The position numbers were made by a program, and so were the translations under genes. Shown piece by piece: positions 1 to 8,831 of a DNA stretch of 64,000 bases (position 1 is the first letter of the stretch; every line of letters begins with the position of its first letter). This DNA comes from Promethearchaeota archaeon (lineage in GTDB: Archaea > Asgardarchaeota > Lokiarchaeia > Sigyniarchaeales > SOKP01), in contig JAEOTH010000151.1 in NCBI GenBank assembly GCA_016839915.1, forward strand, positions 1-64,000. Reading direction: 5' to 3'. The notes below the pieces were generated by a model that did not search any database, was not told the DNA's origin, and worked only from the letters and a program-made list of their open reading frames with translations.

Positions 1-1342
1 CTCGGTTTGCTGTAGCGTATGCTAATCCTGTTATCTTAGCAGCCCTACTATCATAACAGGGAAGTTCTAAACCTTTAACTTGCATAGCAAACTTTATAGA
101 ATCATTTCCAAGTTTTTCTGCCATTTCTCTTGTTCCTAGAGCTAGTAAATCCCCAATACCTTCTCTTTTACCTATCTTAGGCACAAGATCTACAATAAGA
201 TCAGCATCGCCAAAAGTAAGCACTAATCCATCTGTATCTTCTTTTTTTAATATACCTTTCTCATAACATTCTATAGCAAATCCAATAGTATTTCCAGCAG
301 AAATTACATCAAGTCCAAATTCATTGCACAGAAAATGGGCTAAAGTGATTGCCTCTAAATTGTCAATACCACACATAGATCCAAAGGTTCCTATTGATTC
401 AAATTCTGGACCTTCTCCAATACTCTTATATTTGCCTTCCTTAATTTCAGCAATCCGTCCGCAAGCTATTGGACATGCAAAACAAGGTTTACGTGCTGCG
501 AGAATAGTTTCATTGAGTGCTGTGCCATTTATTTTTTCTAAATTTGGGAAAACTCCAGTTTGCCAATTTCTCGTTGGTAATCCTCCTTTAACACCTACTA
601 AATCAACCATAGTAGCTGTTCCAAATACTTCAAGAGTCATTTTTAATAAACTTTGGTTAACCCAATCATATCTTTGTTTAGCTTCTGTTTTAAATTCATC
701 TGGATTTGCCACTTCAATTTTTGTATTACCCATTGATGCTATAGCTTTAACTTTCTTTGCGCCCATTACAGTACCCATACCACAACGTCCTGCAGCTCTA
801 CCATAGTATGGTTTGTCACAATCATTCATGATTGCAGCGTATTTTACTAAGTTTTCCCCACCAATACCTATACAAGCCACATTGAACTTATCACCTAGCT
901 CTTCTTTAATTATCCTAGTTGTTTCGGAAGTATTTTTACCCCAAAGATGTGTTGCATCTCTAAGTTCAGCATTTCCATTTTCTGTCACAAGATATACCGG
1001 TTTTGGTGAAATGCCTTCGAATATCACTCCATCAAAACCTGATCTCTTAAGATCTCTCCCCCAAAAACCAGCGGAATTTGCTTGCCCCCAGATACCAGTA
1101 AGAGGAGATTTAGCCACTACACTGTACCTGCCTGTACTTGGGGAAGGGGTTCCCGTTAATGGACCAGTCATAAAAATTAATTTATTTTCTGGTCCTAACG
1201 GATCTATCCCTTTAGGTACTTCATCAATTAAATATTTGGTAGCTAATCCTGCGCCTCCTAAATATAATTTTAACGTCTCTTCATCAGGAAATTCTTCATT
1301 GATTTTACCATTTGTCAAATCAATTCTTAGAATCTTTCCCAT
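1..1342 (-). CDS. aor: Aldehyde ferredoxin oxidoreductase (3' end outside window)
   Basis: Tungsten/molybdopterin enzyme that oxidises aldehydes to acids with ferredoxin as acceptor, in the cytoplasm. The ORF track shows only plus-strand shadows because the gene runs off the window start without a stop. The minus frame from the ATG at 1342 is open throughout and begins MGKILRIDLTNGKI, the usual AOR N-terminus. Visible family marks are the pterin-binding stretch GRAAGRCGMGTVMGAKKVKAI-like segment (about residues 175-195) and the cluster motif CFACPIAC, which is CxxCxxxC for the 4Fe-4S cluster near residues 285-293. About 447 of roughly 600 residues are present. The downstream neighbour on the same strand lies outside the window. 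AOR-family assignment is firm; the natural aldehyde substrate cannot be read from sequence. Confidence 0.93.
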   Translation of the reverse strand, partial: MGKILRIDLTNGKINEEFPDEETLKLYLGGAGLATKYLIDEVPKGIDPLGPENKLIFMTGPLTGTPSPSTGRYSVVAKSPLTGIWGQANSAGFWGRDLKRSGFDGVIFEGISPKPVYLVTENGNAELRDATHLWGKNTSETTRIIKEELGDKFNVACIGIGGENLVKYAAIMNDCDKPYYGRAAGRCGMGTVMGAKKVKAIASMGNTKIEVANPDEFKTEAKQRYDWVNQSLLKMTLEVFGTATMVDLVGVKGGLPTRNWQTGVFPNLEKINGTALNETILAARKPCFACPIACGRIAEIKEGKYKSIGEGPEFESIGTFGSMCGIDNLEAITLAHFLCNEFGLDVISAGNTIGFAIECYEKGILKKEDTDGLVLTFGDADLIVDLVPKIGKREGIGDLLALGTREMAEKLGNDSIKFAMQVKGLELPCYDSRAAKITGLAYATANR

Positions 1343-1566
1343 ATAACCGTAAATTTTCTTTTCACCTCAAAATTAATTTTAACTTATTTTGCTATTTTAA
1401 ATTTCAAGTAATTTAAAAAATTCAATTAATTAATTTTATTCCTTTAATAATAAAATGGTTTCTATTTTTCAAAAAAACAAATTAATATAATTAACTTTTA
1501 GATTTTAATTAAGAATTCATAAATTTGAAAAGAGATAGAAGGAATAATTCAAAAAAGAAATAAAAA

Positions 1567-2706
1567 TTATACTCCAATTCCTATTGTATTACCAATGCCG
1601 GCAATAATTATTGTCGATCCTTTTTCTGTTCGCTTTCGGATAGCCATTTTTATTTTTTCGACAAATTTTGGAACAGATTGAGTTATAGGACGTTTCATAG
1701 TCGTAATTGCATCTTCTAATGACTGTTTGCAAATTAGGGCATCTATAGGGATCGATTTCCCTGTTGTTGACTCCTCGATGTAATGCTTTTCAATTCCTAT
1801 GCCGCCTATAGCTGCTCCGACTCCGACTGCTATTGATCCAGTCTTATCTCCTGTAAGTTTTAATCCCGCATCAATCATAATTATCCTTGATATATTATCT
1901 CCATATTGATCAACTAAATTTTTAATAGCTTTACCTGGTTTTCCAACTGTTCCACCTGGACCTTTAGCTCGAACAATATATATTTTTCTCTCTTCAAAAT
2001 TTATTTCTTGTACAATGGTATCTCTTACTGTTTCATTAGCAGAGACTTCTCCGTTTGTTACACTCCTTATAAAACTTGCTGCTACTAACGGTCCAAGCCC
2101 ATCTCCAATTGGACTACCTTCAGAAAAAGCTTTAGCAGCGTGATAATAAGCTTTAGCCATACTCATAATAAGTCCTAATTGATATGAAATCTGGACTAAT
2201 AGGATCATTGATTTTGATTTCTTCCCTAATATAAGATAATGTCGAATTAGTCTATAAATAAAATCTATTGCCATAGTAGCTTCCACCAAGTTTTCCAAAT
2301 TAGCTCTTTGAACAGTATCTGCATTTGGGGCTAATAATTCTACTTCTTCTTTGAATCTATTGTCTCGAACATCAACAACATGATCAAATTTAGAAATAAT
2401 TCCATATGGATCGAGAGAAACAGGAGAAATAGTGACGAAAGTAATGAAATCTTCAAGTTGGAACATTAAATCTTTCTGAGTTTTCTTTTTATCAGCAAAT
2501 TCTTTGAAATTTGTGATTAATATTTCTTTACATTCATCATTCCATTTTTTTAATTTTTCTAAACCAGTTTGGATTTCCTTAGACGCCTTCCATGCCTGTA
2601 ATTTTTGTCCATAAAACATCGAAATAAAGATAAGCACGAACCACAATAAAGAGATAATAAGAGAAATTGGATCTGTACCTGTACCTGTTTGATAAATATT
2701 ATTCAA
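1567..2706 (-). CDS. DUF1512-like archaeal membrane-anchored protein
   Basis: A 379-residue protein with one hydrophobic segment near the N-terminus (about residues 12-32, SLIISLLWFVLIFISMFYG), followed by a basic and charged helical region and a large soluble domain. The C-terminal half has a glycine-rich stretch (KLTGDKTGSIAVGVGAAIGG) and ends in a hydrophobic IIIAGIGNTIGIGV. From memory the overall pattern matches DUF1512, a family restricted to archaea and without a known function; I could not run a profile search. Its start lies 118 bases from the likely start of the divergent zinc-ribbon gene, so the two probably share an intergenic promoter region. No catalytic motif recognised. Confidence 0.75.
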   Translation of the reverse strand: MNNIYQTGTGTDPISLIISLLWFVLIFISMFYGQKLQAWKASKEIQTGLEKLKKWNDECKEILITNFKEFADKKKTQKDLMFQLEDFITFVTISPVSLDPYGIISKFDHVVDVRDNRFKEEVELLAPNADTVQRANLENLVEATMAIDFIYRLIRHYLILGKKSKSMILLVQISYQLGLIMSMAKAYYHAAKAFSEGSPIGDGLGPLVAASFIRSVTNGEVSANETVRDTIVQEINFEERKIYIVRAKGPGGTVGKPGKAIKNLVDQYGDNISRIIMIDAGLKLTGDKTGSIAVGVGAAIGGIGIEKHYIEESTTGKSIPIDALICKQSLEDAITTMKRPITQSVPKFVEKIKMAIRKRTEKGSTIIIAGIGNTIGIGV

Positions 2707-2824
2707 CTCTTTTTAAAATTGGTTTATGTTTGAAAACTTTAACCTATTAAATTTTTATAATAAAAAAATTTATTTATTCTTTTCGATTATAAAGCATAGA
2801 AAAGAAGAAATTACGACATATCCT

Positions 2825-3265
2825 ATGATTGAAGAAGAAGACGATGAGGAAATATTAAAAAAAGGAATTACGTTAAAAAGCTTTCTAAAGAATATTTTCT
2901 TTATTTTATTAATCATTTTAGGAGTATTACTGATATATGTAGATATTGGGGTTGATCAATTAACGAGTTGGTCAATTGGCTTTATGTTAATTTGCTTTGG
3001 AGCTACACTTATTCAATTCCAGAAAAGTCCAGCAGAACCGATAAGACAGACACTAACAATTCTAATCTGTAAGTTATGTGGTCTTACTAAAGTCAGAAAT
3101 TATGAGAAAGGAGATTTCGTGTTTAAAAGGTTAGATAAGTGTGAAAAATGTGAAGATTTAATGGAGATCAAACAAATTTATTCTGTAAAATTAAAAAACC
3201 CTACTGAAAAGACCAAAACCCAAGAAGGTAAGAAAGAAAGTTTAAAAGTAAAAAAACAAAAATAA
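2825..3265 (+). CDS. Small membrane protein with C-terminal zinc ribbon
   Basis: Unrecognised family. The track ORF starts at 2726, but its first 33 residues (rich in N, K, F, I) look like translated intergenic sequence; the ATG at 2825 gives a more plausible start MIEEEDDEEILKKG, so 146 residues. After an acidic N-terminus come two closely spaced hydrophobic segments (NIFFILLIILGVLLIYV and SIGFMLICFGATLI), then a cytosolic-looking domain with a CxxC (CKLC) and a second CxxC (CEKC) about 22 residues on, a plausible zinc ribbon, and a lysine-rich tail. It is followed 36 bases later by coaD on the same strand. Function unknown. Confidence 0.6.
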   Translation: MIEEEDDEEILKKGITLKSFLKNIFFILLIILGVLLIYVDIGVDQLTSWSIGFMLICFGATLIQFQKSPAEPIRQTLTILICKLCGLTKVRNYEKGDFVFKRLDKCEKCEDLMEIKQIYSVKLKNPTEKTKTQEGKKESLKVKKQK

Positions 3266-3288
3266 ATAATATCATTCTATACTTAGTA

Positions 3289-3295
3289 GGGTGGT
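3289..3295 (+). promoter_or_regulatory. Ribosome binding site before the ATT start of coaD
   Basis: GGGTGGT lies six bases before the codon ATT at 3302. In-frame stops (TAG) at 3284, 3287 and 3299 leave no ATG, GTG or TTG ahead of the conserved N-terminus, so this site helps decide the start. Confidence 0.45.
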
Positions 3296-3301
3296 TTTTA
3301 G

Positions 3302-3751
3302 ATTCTTAAAAAGGTTGGGTTAGGTGGAACATTCGATCATCTCCACGAGGGGCATAAACTCTTATTGAAAACTGCTTTATCTATCTCTGAATTTGTTGAG
3401 ATTGGATTAACTTCTCAGGATTTATTAAAAAATAAACAATATTCCTCAAAATTAGAAGATTATCAAACCAGAAAAGAAAATTTAACAAATTATGTTAGCT
3501 CGATTACTGAATTAGATTGTGTTAATATTGTTGAAATAAAAAATTGGGATGATATGGATAAATATGCTCAAGATCCTGAATACGATGGACTAATTTTAAG
3601 TCAAGAAACATATGAAAATGCTTTAAAATTAAATGAAAACAGAGAAAAAAAAGGATTAACACCACTTATATTGATTGTGATTCCTCTAATCAAAGATAAA
3701 AACAATAACAAAATTAGTTCTACTTCAATAAGAGAAAAAATGAAAAAATAA
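3302..3751 (+). CDS. coaD: Archaeal-type phosphopantetheine adenylyltransferase
   Basis: Transfers AMP from ATP to 4'-phosphopantetheine to make dephospho-CoA in coenzyme A synthesis. The track begins at TTG 3365, which would delete the catalytic nucleotidyltransferase motif. Reading the same frame upstream gives ILKKVGLGGTFDHLHEGHK, containing the T/HxGH-type motif (GGTFDHLHEGH), and the conserved tail KISSTSIR is also present. The frame has a stop at 3299, so the first possible codon is ATT at 3302, preceded by GGGTGGT. The resulting 149 residues are the normal length of the archaeal family. Either initiation is on ATT or the ATG has been lost to a sequence error. The family call is firm; the start is not. 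Confidence 0.88.
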   Translation: MLKKVGLGGTFDHLHEGHKLLLKTALSISEFVEIGLTSQDLLKNKQYSSKLEDYQTRKENLTNYVSSITELDCVNIVEIKNWDDMDKYAQDPEYDGLILSQETYENALKLNENREKKGLTPLILIVIPLIKDKNNNKISSTSIREKMKK

Positions 3752-3758
3752 GAAGGTA

Positions 3759-4680
3759 TTAAAATTTGATTTTTAATTTTTTCTTGATAAGGATTGCTGA
3801 AATAACACCTATAATACCTAATAGTATAAATAAATGATATCCTGGAATTCCTGGTTCAGATGGTTCTGGTACTAGTATGACTATAATCGAATTTTCAGTC
3901 TCAATATGTCCAACCATATCTATTGCTTGATAAGTAATCTCATAGACATCATAATTATATGCAGATAAATTGAATGGATTTGTATAAGTAATCCAGCTTG
4001 AATCATTGATTTTATATCTTATCAGTGAAACTCCTGAACCCAAACCATCATCAGCAGTTATCGTAAAATCCGTTGATTTAAGTATAACATTCGATTCTCT
4101 GTAAGGAGTAAAAGAAATCATTGATACAGGAGGATTAATGTCAACTGAAAAATATCTCAATTTTGATTGGTAAAATGTGCCAATAGAGTTATTCCCAAAC
4201 ACCTGAATTGTATGTGATCCATCATAAGTAGGGAAAGGTATTGTAGTATTTCCTAATAATGTTTTAATTAATTGACTATCTAATGAATACCCAATCCAAT
4301 CTGTTGTAAAACTTGTATCAAAGCTAAGTAAAATTCCCTCATTCATATTATCTCCAATATTATAATTCGGGTCCCAAGAATATCCAATAGCATCCCAAAA
4401 AACCATCTATCCATCCTGGTGCCGTTTGACCTATAATTGCATCATCAAAACTATATGTTCCTGGATAATACCCACTCATTGGTGATGTGTAAGTTATGTT
4501 CTCAGGTGTAGTAATGTTAATTTGTGGTCCGCTAACTCTGAGATCAAATATTTCAATAGTTGTATCCGGACGATTCATACCATTAGAATCAAAATTAAAT
4601 GAATTTGAGAATAAAGTAATATTGAAAGCAATAAATAAGGACATCAATAGAAGATAAACAAAAGATTTTTTTCTTAACAT
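3759..4680 (-). pseudogene. Secreted Ig-like surface protein with Loki-type C-terminal tail, frameshifted
   Basis: Two overlapping minus ORFs (4680-4360 and 4406-3759) are parts of one gene. The first has a signal peptide (MLRKKSFVYLLLMSLFIAFNITLF) and reads into ...GWIDGFLGCYW; the second continues with the better sequence ...GFWDAIGYSWDPNYN. Removing one T from the T6 run (A6 on the plus strand at 4397-4402) joins them into about 306 residues. The C-terminal half holds an Ig-like or Y_Y_Y-like beta domain found in archaeal surface proteins, then PGIPGYHLFILLGIIG, a hydrophobic helix and KKKLKIKF. That tail resembles the sorting signals of Lokiarchaeal surface proteins. Extracellular, probably cell-envelope attached. 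The break is a homopolymer slip, so the gene may be intact in the cell. Confidence 0.72.
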
Positions 4681-4988
4681 AAGTTAAATTCGACCACTTT
4701 TTTTTGTCTAATTTGTAGTAAAAAATTATAGTTTAAGGGATAATTTAAAGCTTATTTTTCTTTTAATGATTTAGGAATTAGTAATTAACAATTACAGCTA
4801 AAATTTCAAAAATACTAGTTATAAAGAGATTTTAAAGAGAAAAAGCTAAAGTTTTTTACTAAAGTTTTGCATTTATATAAATAGGAAATGGATTCTTGCT
4901 GCATGATCATAATGGAATTATATCTACAGATAACTTGTTTGAAAGAAGAAGTCTATCAAGATTCATTTTTTCCAATTTTCTTTAATCT

Positions 4989-5030
4989 GCCAAGGGAATA
5001 ATATATATATAATGAAATTAGTCTCTTGGC
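4989..5030. repeat. Inverted repeat, possible RNA hairpin
   Basis: GCCAAGGGA (4989-4997) pairs with TCTCTTGGC (5022-5030), nine pairs with one G-U wobble, around a 24-base AT loop. This is unusually GC-rich for the surrounding region. It lies between convergent/divergent units upstream of pheS; it could be part of a leader RNA or a terminator-like structure. Nothing in the sequence decides between these. Confidence 0.4.
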
Positions 5031-5140
5031 TACGGATTTTTTAGTTTTGTTTGTATTGAAATCGATATTTTTAGTATTTAAATAACATTAATCTTTCCAA
5101 TTCGAGATCGGGCGATTTTTAATGACTAAATCCACGAAAG

Positions 5141-5150
5141 ATTTAAATAA
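5141..5150 (+). promoter_or_regulatory. Possible TATA box of pheS
   Basis: ATTTAAATAA, close to the archaeal TATA consensus, lies about 55 bases before the pheS ATG, which allows a short leader. A second similar element (TATTTAAATAA) is at 5075-5085. Confidence 0.35.
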
Positions 5151-5204
5151 ATTAGAGATTATAGAAGATATAATAAGAATTGAAAAAAAAATTAGTTATA
5201 GTAA

Positions 5205-6740
5205 ATGACAATTAAACTAAAAAAACAAACAATCGAAATTTTAAAAGTTTTAAAGAAGAAGCCTGATGAGATATTAGCAAAAGATCTTACAAAAGAATTG
5301 AAAATTGATTATATCGTACTCATGTCATCAACTAATGATTTAATTGAACATGATTTAGGTGGGTTTAAAGAAAAAGAGATATATCAAATTTCTCTGAATA
5401 ATGAAGGTGTTGATTATTTAACAAATGGGCTTCCTGAACGTCAATTACTCAATATTATGTTAAAAAGTGATATTAAAGAAATAGGTATTGAAGAATTACT
5501 TAAAAAATCAAAATTACCAAAAATTATTTTTTATGTTGGTATCTCAAATTTGAAGAAAAACAAATGGATTGCTCAAAGCAAAGCTTCTGGAGAAAGTAAA
5601 ATTTATCTCATTTCAGAAAAGTATCCTCAAACAGAAATGGAATTATTCCTGCAAAAATTTGAAAAAAATAATATCATTGATTATTCTTCATTATCGAAAG
5701 AGGAAATAAAGCAAGTAGATCTGTTAAACAAACGAAAGTTGGTTAGGAAAAATCGCAAAACTCAGAGAATCATATATTTAACTGAAAAAGGGAAAAATTT
5801 ATTAATTTCTGAAATTAAAGAATTAGGGCAAATCAGTAAGATCACTCCAGAAATGCTTAGATCAGGAACTTGGAAAAATTATGAATTAAAAACTTTTGAT
5901 GTTTCTAAACCAGGACCTCTATTGAAAGCAGGGAAATTTCATCCTATGATCAATTTAATCAATGAAATCAGAGAAATTTTCTTATCAATGGGTTTCACTG
6001 AGATTAGAGGTCCTATTATAGAAAGTGCGTTTTATAACTTTGATGCATTATTTCAACCGCAAGATCATCCCGCGCGAGAAATGCAAGACACATTTTATTT
6101 GAACAATCCAAAAGTTGCTAAATTACCTGAAAAGAATAGAGTTCAAGCGGTTAAAGAAACTCACGAAAACGGAGGAAATTCTGGATCAATTGGATGGGGT
6201 TATGAATGGGATGTCGACATAGCGAAAAAGACAGTTTTAAGGACTCATACTACTGCTACTACTATTAGGAGATTGGCACGGTTTTATAGAAATAACGAAA
6301 AAGTACCAGTCAAAGTGTTTTGTATTGATAGAGTGTTCAGAAATGAAAAAGTAGATAGATCCCATTTAGCAGAATTTACTCAAGTTGAAGGAATAGTTAT
6401 TGATGAAAATGTAACTCTCTGTGATTTAATTGGATTATTATCAGAATTCTACAGAAAATTAGGATTCAATAAAATTATTACTAGACCAGGATTTTTTCCT
6501 TACACAGAACCAAGTATGGAAGTTTCGGTCTACTATGATAAAATAGGAGAATGGTTAGAGATGGGAGGTTCCGGGATTTTTAGACCAGAAGTCACATATC
6601 CGTGGGGAATCAAAGATCCAACTCGGGTTTTAGCATGGGGTCAAGGACTTGAGAGAATAGCTATGTTGTATTTTGATAGGAAAGATATTAGAGATTTATA
6701 TATAAATCCAATTAAATGGTTAAGGAGTCAATCTTACTAA
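5205..6740 (+). CDS. pheS: Phenylalanyl-tRNA synthetase alpha subunit
   Basis: Catalytic subunit of the alpha2-beta2 enzyme that charges tRNA-Phe. The 511-residue protein has the archaeal/eukaryotic architecture: N-terminal winged-helix DNA/RNA-binding region (about residues 1-210) and class II core. Motif 2 is visible as RVFRNEKVDRSHLAEFTQVEG-like sequence and motif 3 as WGQGLERIAML near the C-terminus; LRTHTTATT is the family signature of the active site. pheT follows after 18 bases, so the two are co-transcribed. Length is normal. Very sure. Confidence 0.97.
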   Translation: MTIKLKKQTIEILKVLKKKPDEILAKDLTKELKIDYIVLMSSTNDLIEHDLGGFKEKEIYQISLNNEGVDYLTNGLPERQLLNIMLKSDIKEIGIEELLKKSKLPKIIFYVGISNLKKNKWIAQSKASGESKIYLISEKYPQTEMELFLQKFEKNNIIDYSSLSKEEIKQVDLLNKRKLVRKNRKTQRIIYLTEKGKNLLISEIKELGQISKITPEMLRSGTWKNYELKTFDVSKPGPLLKAGKFHPMINLINEIREIFLSMGFTEIRGPIIESAFYNFDALFQPQDHPAREMQDTFYLNNPKVAKLPEKNRVQAVKETHENGGNSGSIGWGYEWDVDIAKKTVLRTHTTATTIRRLARFYRNNEKVPVKVFCIDRVFRNEKVDRSHLAEFTQVEGIVIDENVTLCDLIGLLSEFYRKLGFNKIITRPGFFPYTEPSMEVSVYYDKIGEWLEMGGSGIFRPEVTYPWGIKDPTRVLAWGQGLERIAMLYFDRKDIRDLYINPIKWLRSQSY

Positions 6741-6758
6741 AATGGGGGTTTAAAAGAA

Positions 6759-8435
6759 TTGCCAACATTAGAGCTTAAACTTGAAAGATTAGAAAAACTA
6801 GTTGGAAAAAAATTAGATATAAAAGAATTGGAATATGATTTACAATGGATTGGCTTAGATTTAGAAGGTATAAACGAAGAAGAACAAAAAATTAAAGTTG
6901 AATATAATCCAAATAGACCTGATTACTCTAGCCCAGAAGGTATTGCCAGAACTCTTAAAGGATATTATGAAATTGAGTTAGGAATTCCTTCCTTTGAAAT
7001 AGTACCTGGAAAAATTGAATTAAATGTTGATCCGAGCGTTAACAAAGTTAGACCGTATATAGTTTGTGGAGTAATTAGAGATATTGATTTGGATGAAGAT
7101 GAGGTTGCCACTTTAATGACCATCCAAGAACACCTACACTGGGCAATAGGACGAGATAGAAAAAAAGTAGCAATAGGTGTTCATGATCTTGATAAAATTA
7201 CACCTCCTTATCGATATACAGCTGTTAAACCAGATTCTGTAAGTTTTATTCCATTACATGGTGATGGTTATCCTATGAATTTAGAAGAAATCTTATTATT
7301 ACATGAGAAGGGGATTGAATATGCCCATATTTTAGAAGGAAAAGAAGTGTATCCTATAATTTTTGATAGTAATGATGAGGTTTTATCCTTTCCTCCGGTT
7401 ATAAATGGAGTAATCACAACAGTTACAGATGATACCAAAAATCTATTTTTAGATTTAACTGGAACAGATTTTAAAGCTGTCAATTTAGCCTTAAATATTT
7501 TATCAACGACTTTAGCAGATATGGGAGCTAAAATTGAAAGTGTTAAAGTAAATTATGAGAAAGAGAAGGAAATTGTTACCCCCAATCTTAATCCTGAGAA
7601 GTTGCAAGTTGGGATTGATTACATTAACGATTATATAGGAATAAGTTTATCATCTAAGGAAATGATAAAATGTTTTAATAAAGTTAGATTAGATGTTAGA
7701 CAATCTGCTAAAAAAGGATATTTAAATGTCTGGGTTCCTGCTTTTAGGGGGGATATAATGCATATCGTCGATTTGACTGAAGAATGTGCTATTGGATACG
7801 GATATGATAAATTACCACGAACTATTAGAGAAGGGTGCATTGGAGAATATCATCCAATTCAAACTTTTTTAAATAAGATTCGAACTATAATGATAGGGGC
7901 AGGATATTTAGAAGTTTTGAACTTTATTTTATCAAACTCTGAGAAGCATTACAATTATATGAGGCATGAATTTGAAGAATCAAACCATGTACAGATTTTA
8001 AATCCAGTTTCAAAAGAATATAATACTACAAGAACAAGTATACTACCAAAATTATTGGAAACTCTTCTAAATAACCGTTCTGAGGAAAAACCGATAAGAC
8101 TTTTTGAAGTAGGTGATATTCTTTTGCTAGATGATAGTGAAGAAACTGGTGCAAAAAGAGAAGTTCATCTTTCTGTTGTGACTTATCATGAAGATGCTGA
8201 TTTTACAGAAATAAGATCTACATTAGATTTCATAATGACGTCGCTTGGACTTTATAGTGATTTTGAGATTAAAACTGGGAAGAATGCTAGTTATATTAAT
8301 GGTCGATATGGGGAAATTTATTGGAAAGGAATAAAAGTTGGAGAGATCGGTGAAATCCACCCTGATGTTTTATTAAATTTCAAATTGGAATTCCCTGTTG
8401 CCGCAATGGAATTGAATCTAGAAAAACTTTTTTAA
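6759..8435 (+). CDS. pheT: Phenylalanyl-tRNA synthetase beta subunit, archaeal type
   Basis: Second subunit of PheRS, carrying the tRNA recognition and B3/B4 editing regions. At 558 residues it is the short archaeal/eukaryotic form, without the N-terminal EMAP-type tRNA-binding domain and C-terminal anticodon domain of bacterial PheT. The signature YNPNRPDYSSPEGIARTLKG is present near residue 50, B3/B4-like sequence around 110-210, B5 about 280-350 and the inactive class II-like domain to the end. The start is TTG, with a GGGGG-containing Shine-Dalgarno just upstream (6744-6748). It is followed by aroQ after 40 bases. Confidence 0.96.
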   Translation: MPTLELKLERLEKLVGKKLDIKELEYDLQWIGLDLEGINEEEQKIKVEYNPNRPDYSSPEGIARTLKGYYEIELGIPSFEIVPGKIELNVDPSVNKVRPYIVCGVIRDIDLDEDEVATLMTIQEHLHWAIGRDRKKVAIGVHDLDKITPPYRYTAVKPDSVSFIPLHGDGYPMNLEEILLLHEKGIEYAHILEGKEVYPIIFDSNDEVLSFPPVINGVITTVTDDTKNLFLDLTGTDFKAVNLALNILSTTLADMGAKIESVKVNYEKEKEIVTPNLNPEKLQVGIDYINDYIGISLSSKEMIKCFNKVRLDVRQSAKKGYLNVWVPAFRGDIMHIVDLTEECAIGYGYDKLPRTIREGCIGEYHPIQTFLNKIRTIMIGAGYLEVLNFILSNSEKHYNYMRHEFEESNHVQILNPVSKEYNTTRTSILPKLLETLLNNRSEEKPIRLFEVGDILLLDDSEETGAKREVHLSVVTYHEDADFTEIRSTLDFIMTSLGLYSDFEIKTGKNASYINGRYGEIYWKGIKVGEIGEIHPDVLLNFKLEFPVAAMELNLEKLF

Positions 8436-8464
8436 ATTTTATTTCAGATTTAACCATTTTTTAT

Positions 8465-8471
8465 GGTGATT
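8465..8471 (+). promoter_or_regulatory. Shine-Dalgarno that fixes the TTG start of aroQ
   Basis: GGTGATT, complementary to the archaeal 16S rRNA 3' end, sits four bases before TTG at 8476 and supports that non-ATG start. Confidence 0.65.
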
Positions 8472-8475
8472 ATAA

Positions 8476-8757
8476 TTGAAAGAAAGCAATGTTTTTGAAA
8501 AAGAATTGGAAGCATATAGAAAAGAGATTGATAAGATTGATAATAAAATTATTGAACTCCTAAATAAAAGAGGGATAATTGCACAAAAAATTGGCAACCT
8601 TAAATATCAAATGAAAAAGGATTTATCTCAACCTCAAAGAGAAAAAGATATCATCGAACGAATAAAGGATAATTCAGGAATTTTAAAATCTGTGAGCATT
8701 GAAGCAATATGGAAGGAAATTATAAATGCGTGCAAGCTCATCCAAGATACTCCATGA
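8476..8757 (+). CDS. aroQ: Chorismate mutase, AroQ type
   Basis: Converts chorismate to prephenate, the first step towards phenylalanine and tyrosine. A stand-alone 93-residue all-helical AroQ domain. The active-site residues fall at the expected places: R15 and R32 (LLNKRG), K43 (GNLK), E56 (QREKD) and a glutamine at the end of the last helix (CKLIQ). Starts on TTG behind GGTGATT. It follows pheS-pheT on the same strand with 40 bases between, so phenylalanine synthesis and phenylalanine charging look co-expressed. No prephenate dehydratase is fused or adjacent. Confidence 0.93.
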   Translation: MKESNVFEKELEAYRKEIDKIDNKIIELLNKRGIIAQKIGNLKYQMKKDLSQPQREKDIIERIKDNSGILKSVSIEAIWKEIINACKLIQDTP

Positions 8758-8831
8758 ATTGTTTAATCTATTTCTAAAAATTAGTTAAGGATTGATTTAC
8801 TCAATATATTACATGAGTCTGATGCATTATA

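Larger units (their letters stand above)
4681..5204. other. Intergenic region between surface protein and pheS
   Basis: About 520 bases without a supportable ORF. The left part is plain AT-rich sequence. It contains the inverted repeat at 4989-5030, and two TATA-like TTTAAATA elements near 5076 and 5142 that probably serve pheS. No tRNA-like cloverleaf was seen. Confidence 0.6.

Noticed and set aside
324-1346. Two plus-strand ORFs (160 and 177 residues)
   Set aside because: Both are antisense shadows of the partial aldehyde ferredoxin oxidoreductase gene on the minus strand, whose translation is clearly coding.
5095-5125. TTCGAGATC as a possible tRNA T-loop
   Set aside because: The flanking five-base arms do not pair and no acceptor, D or anticodon stems could be built around it.
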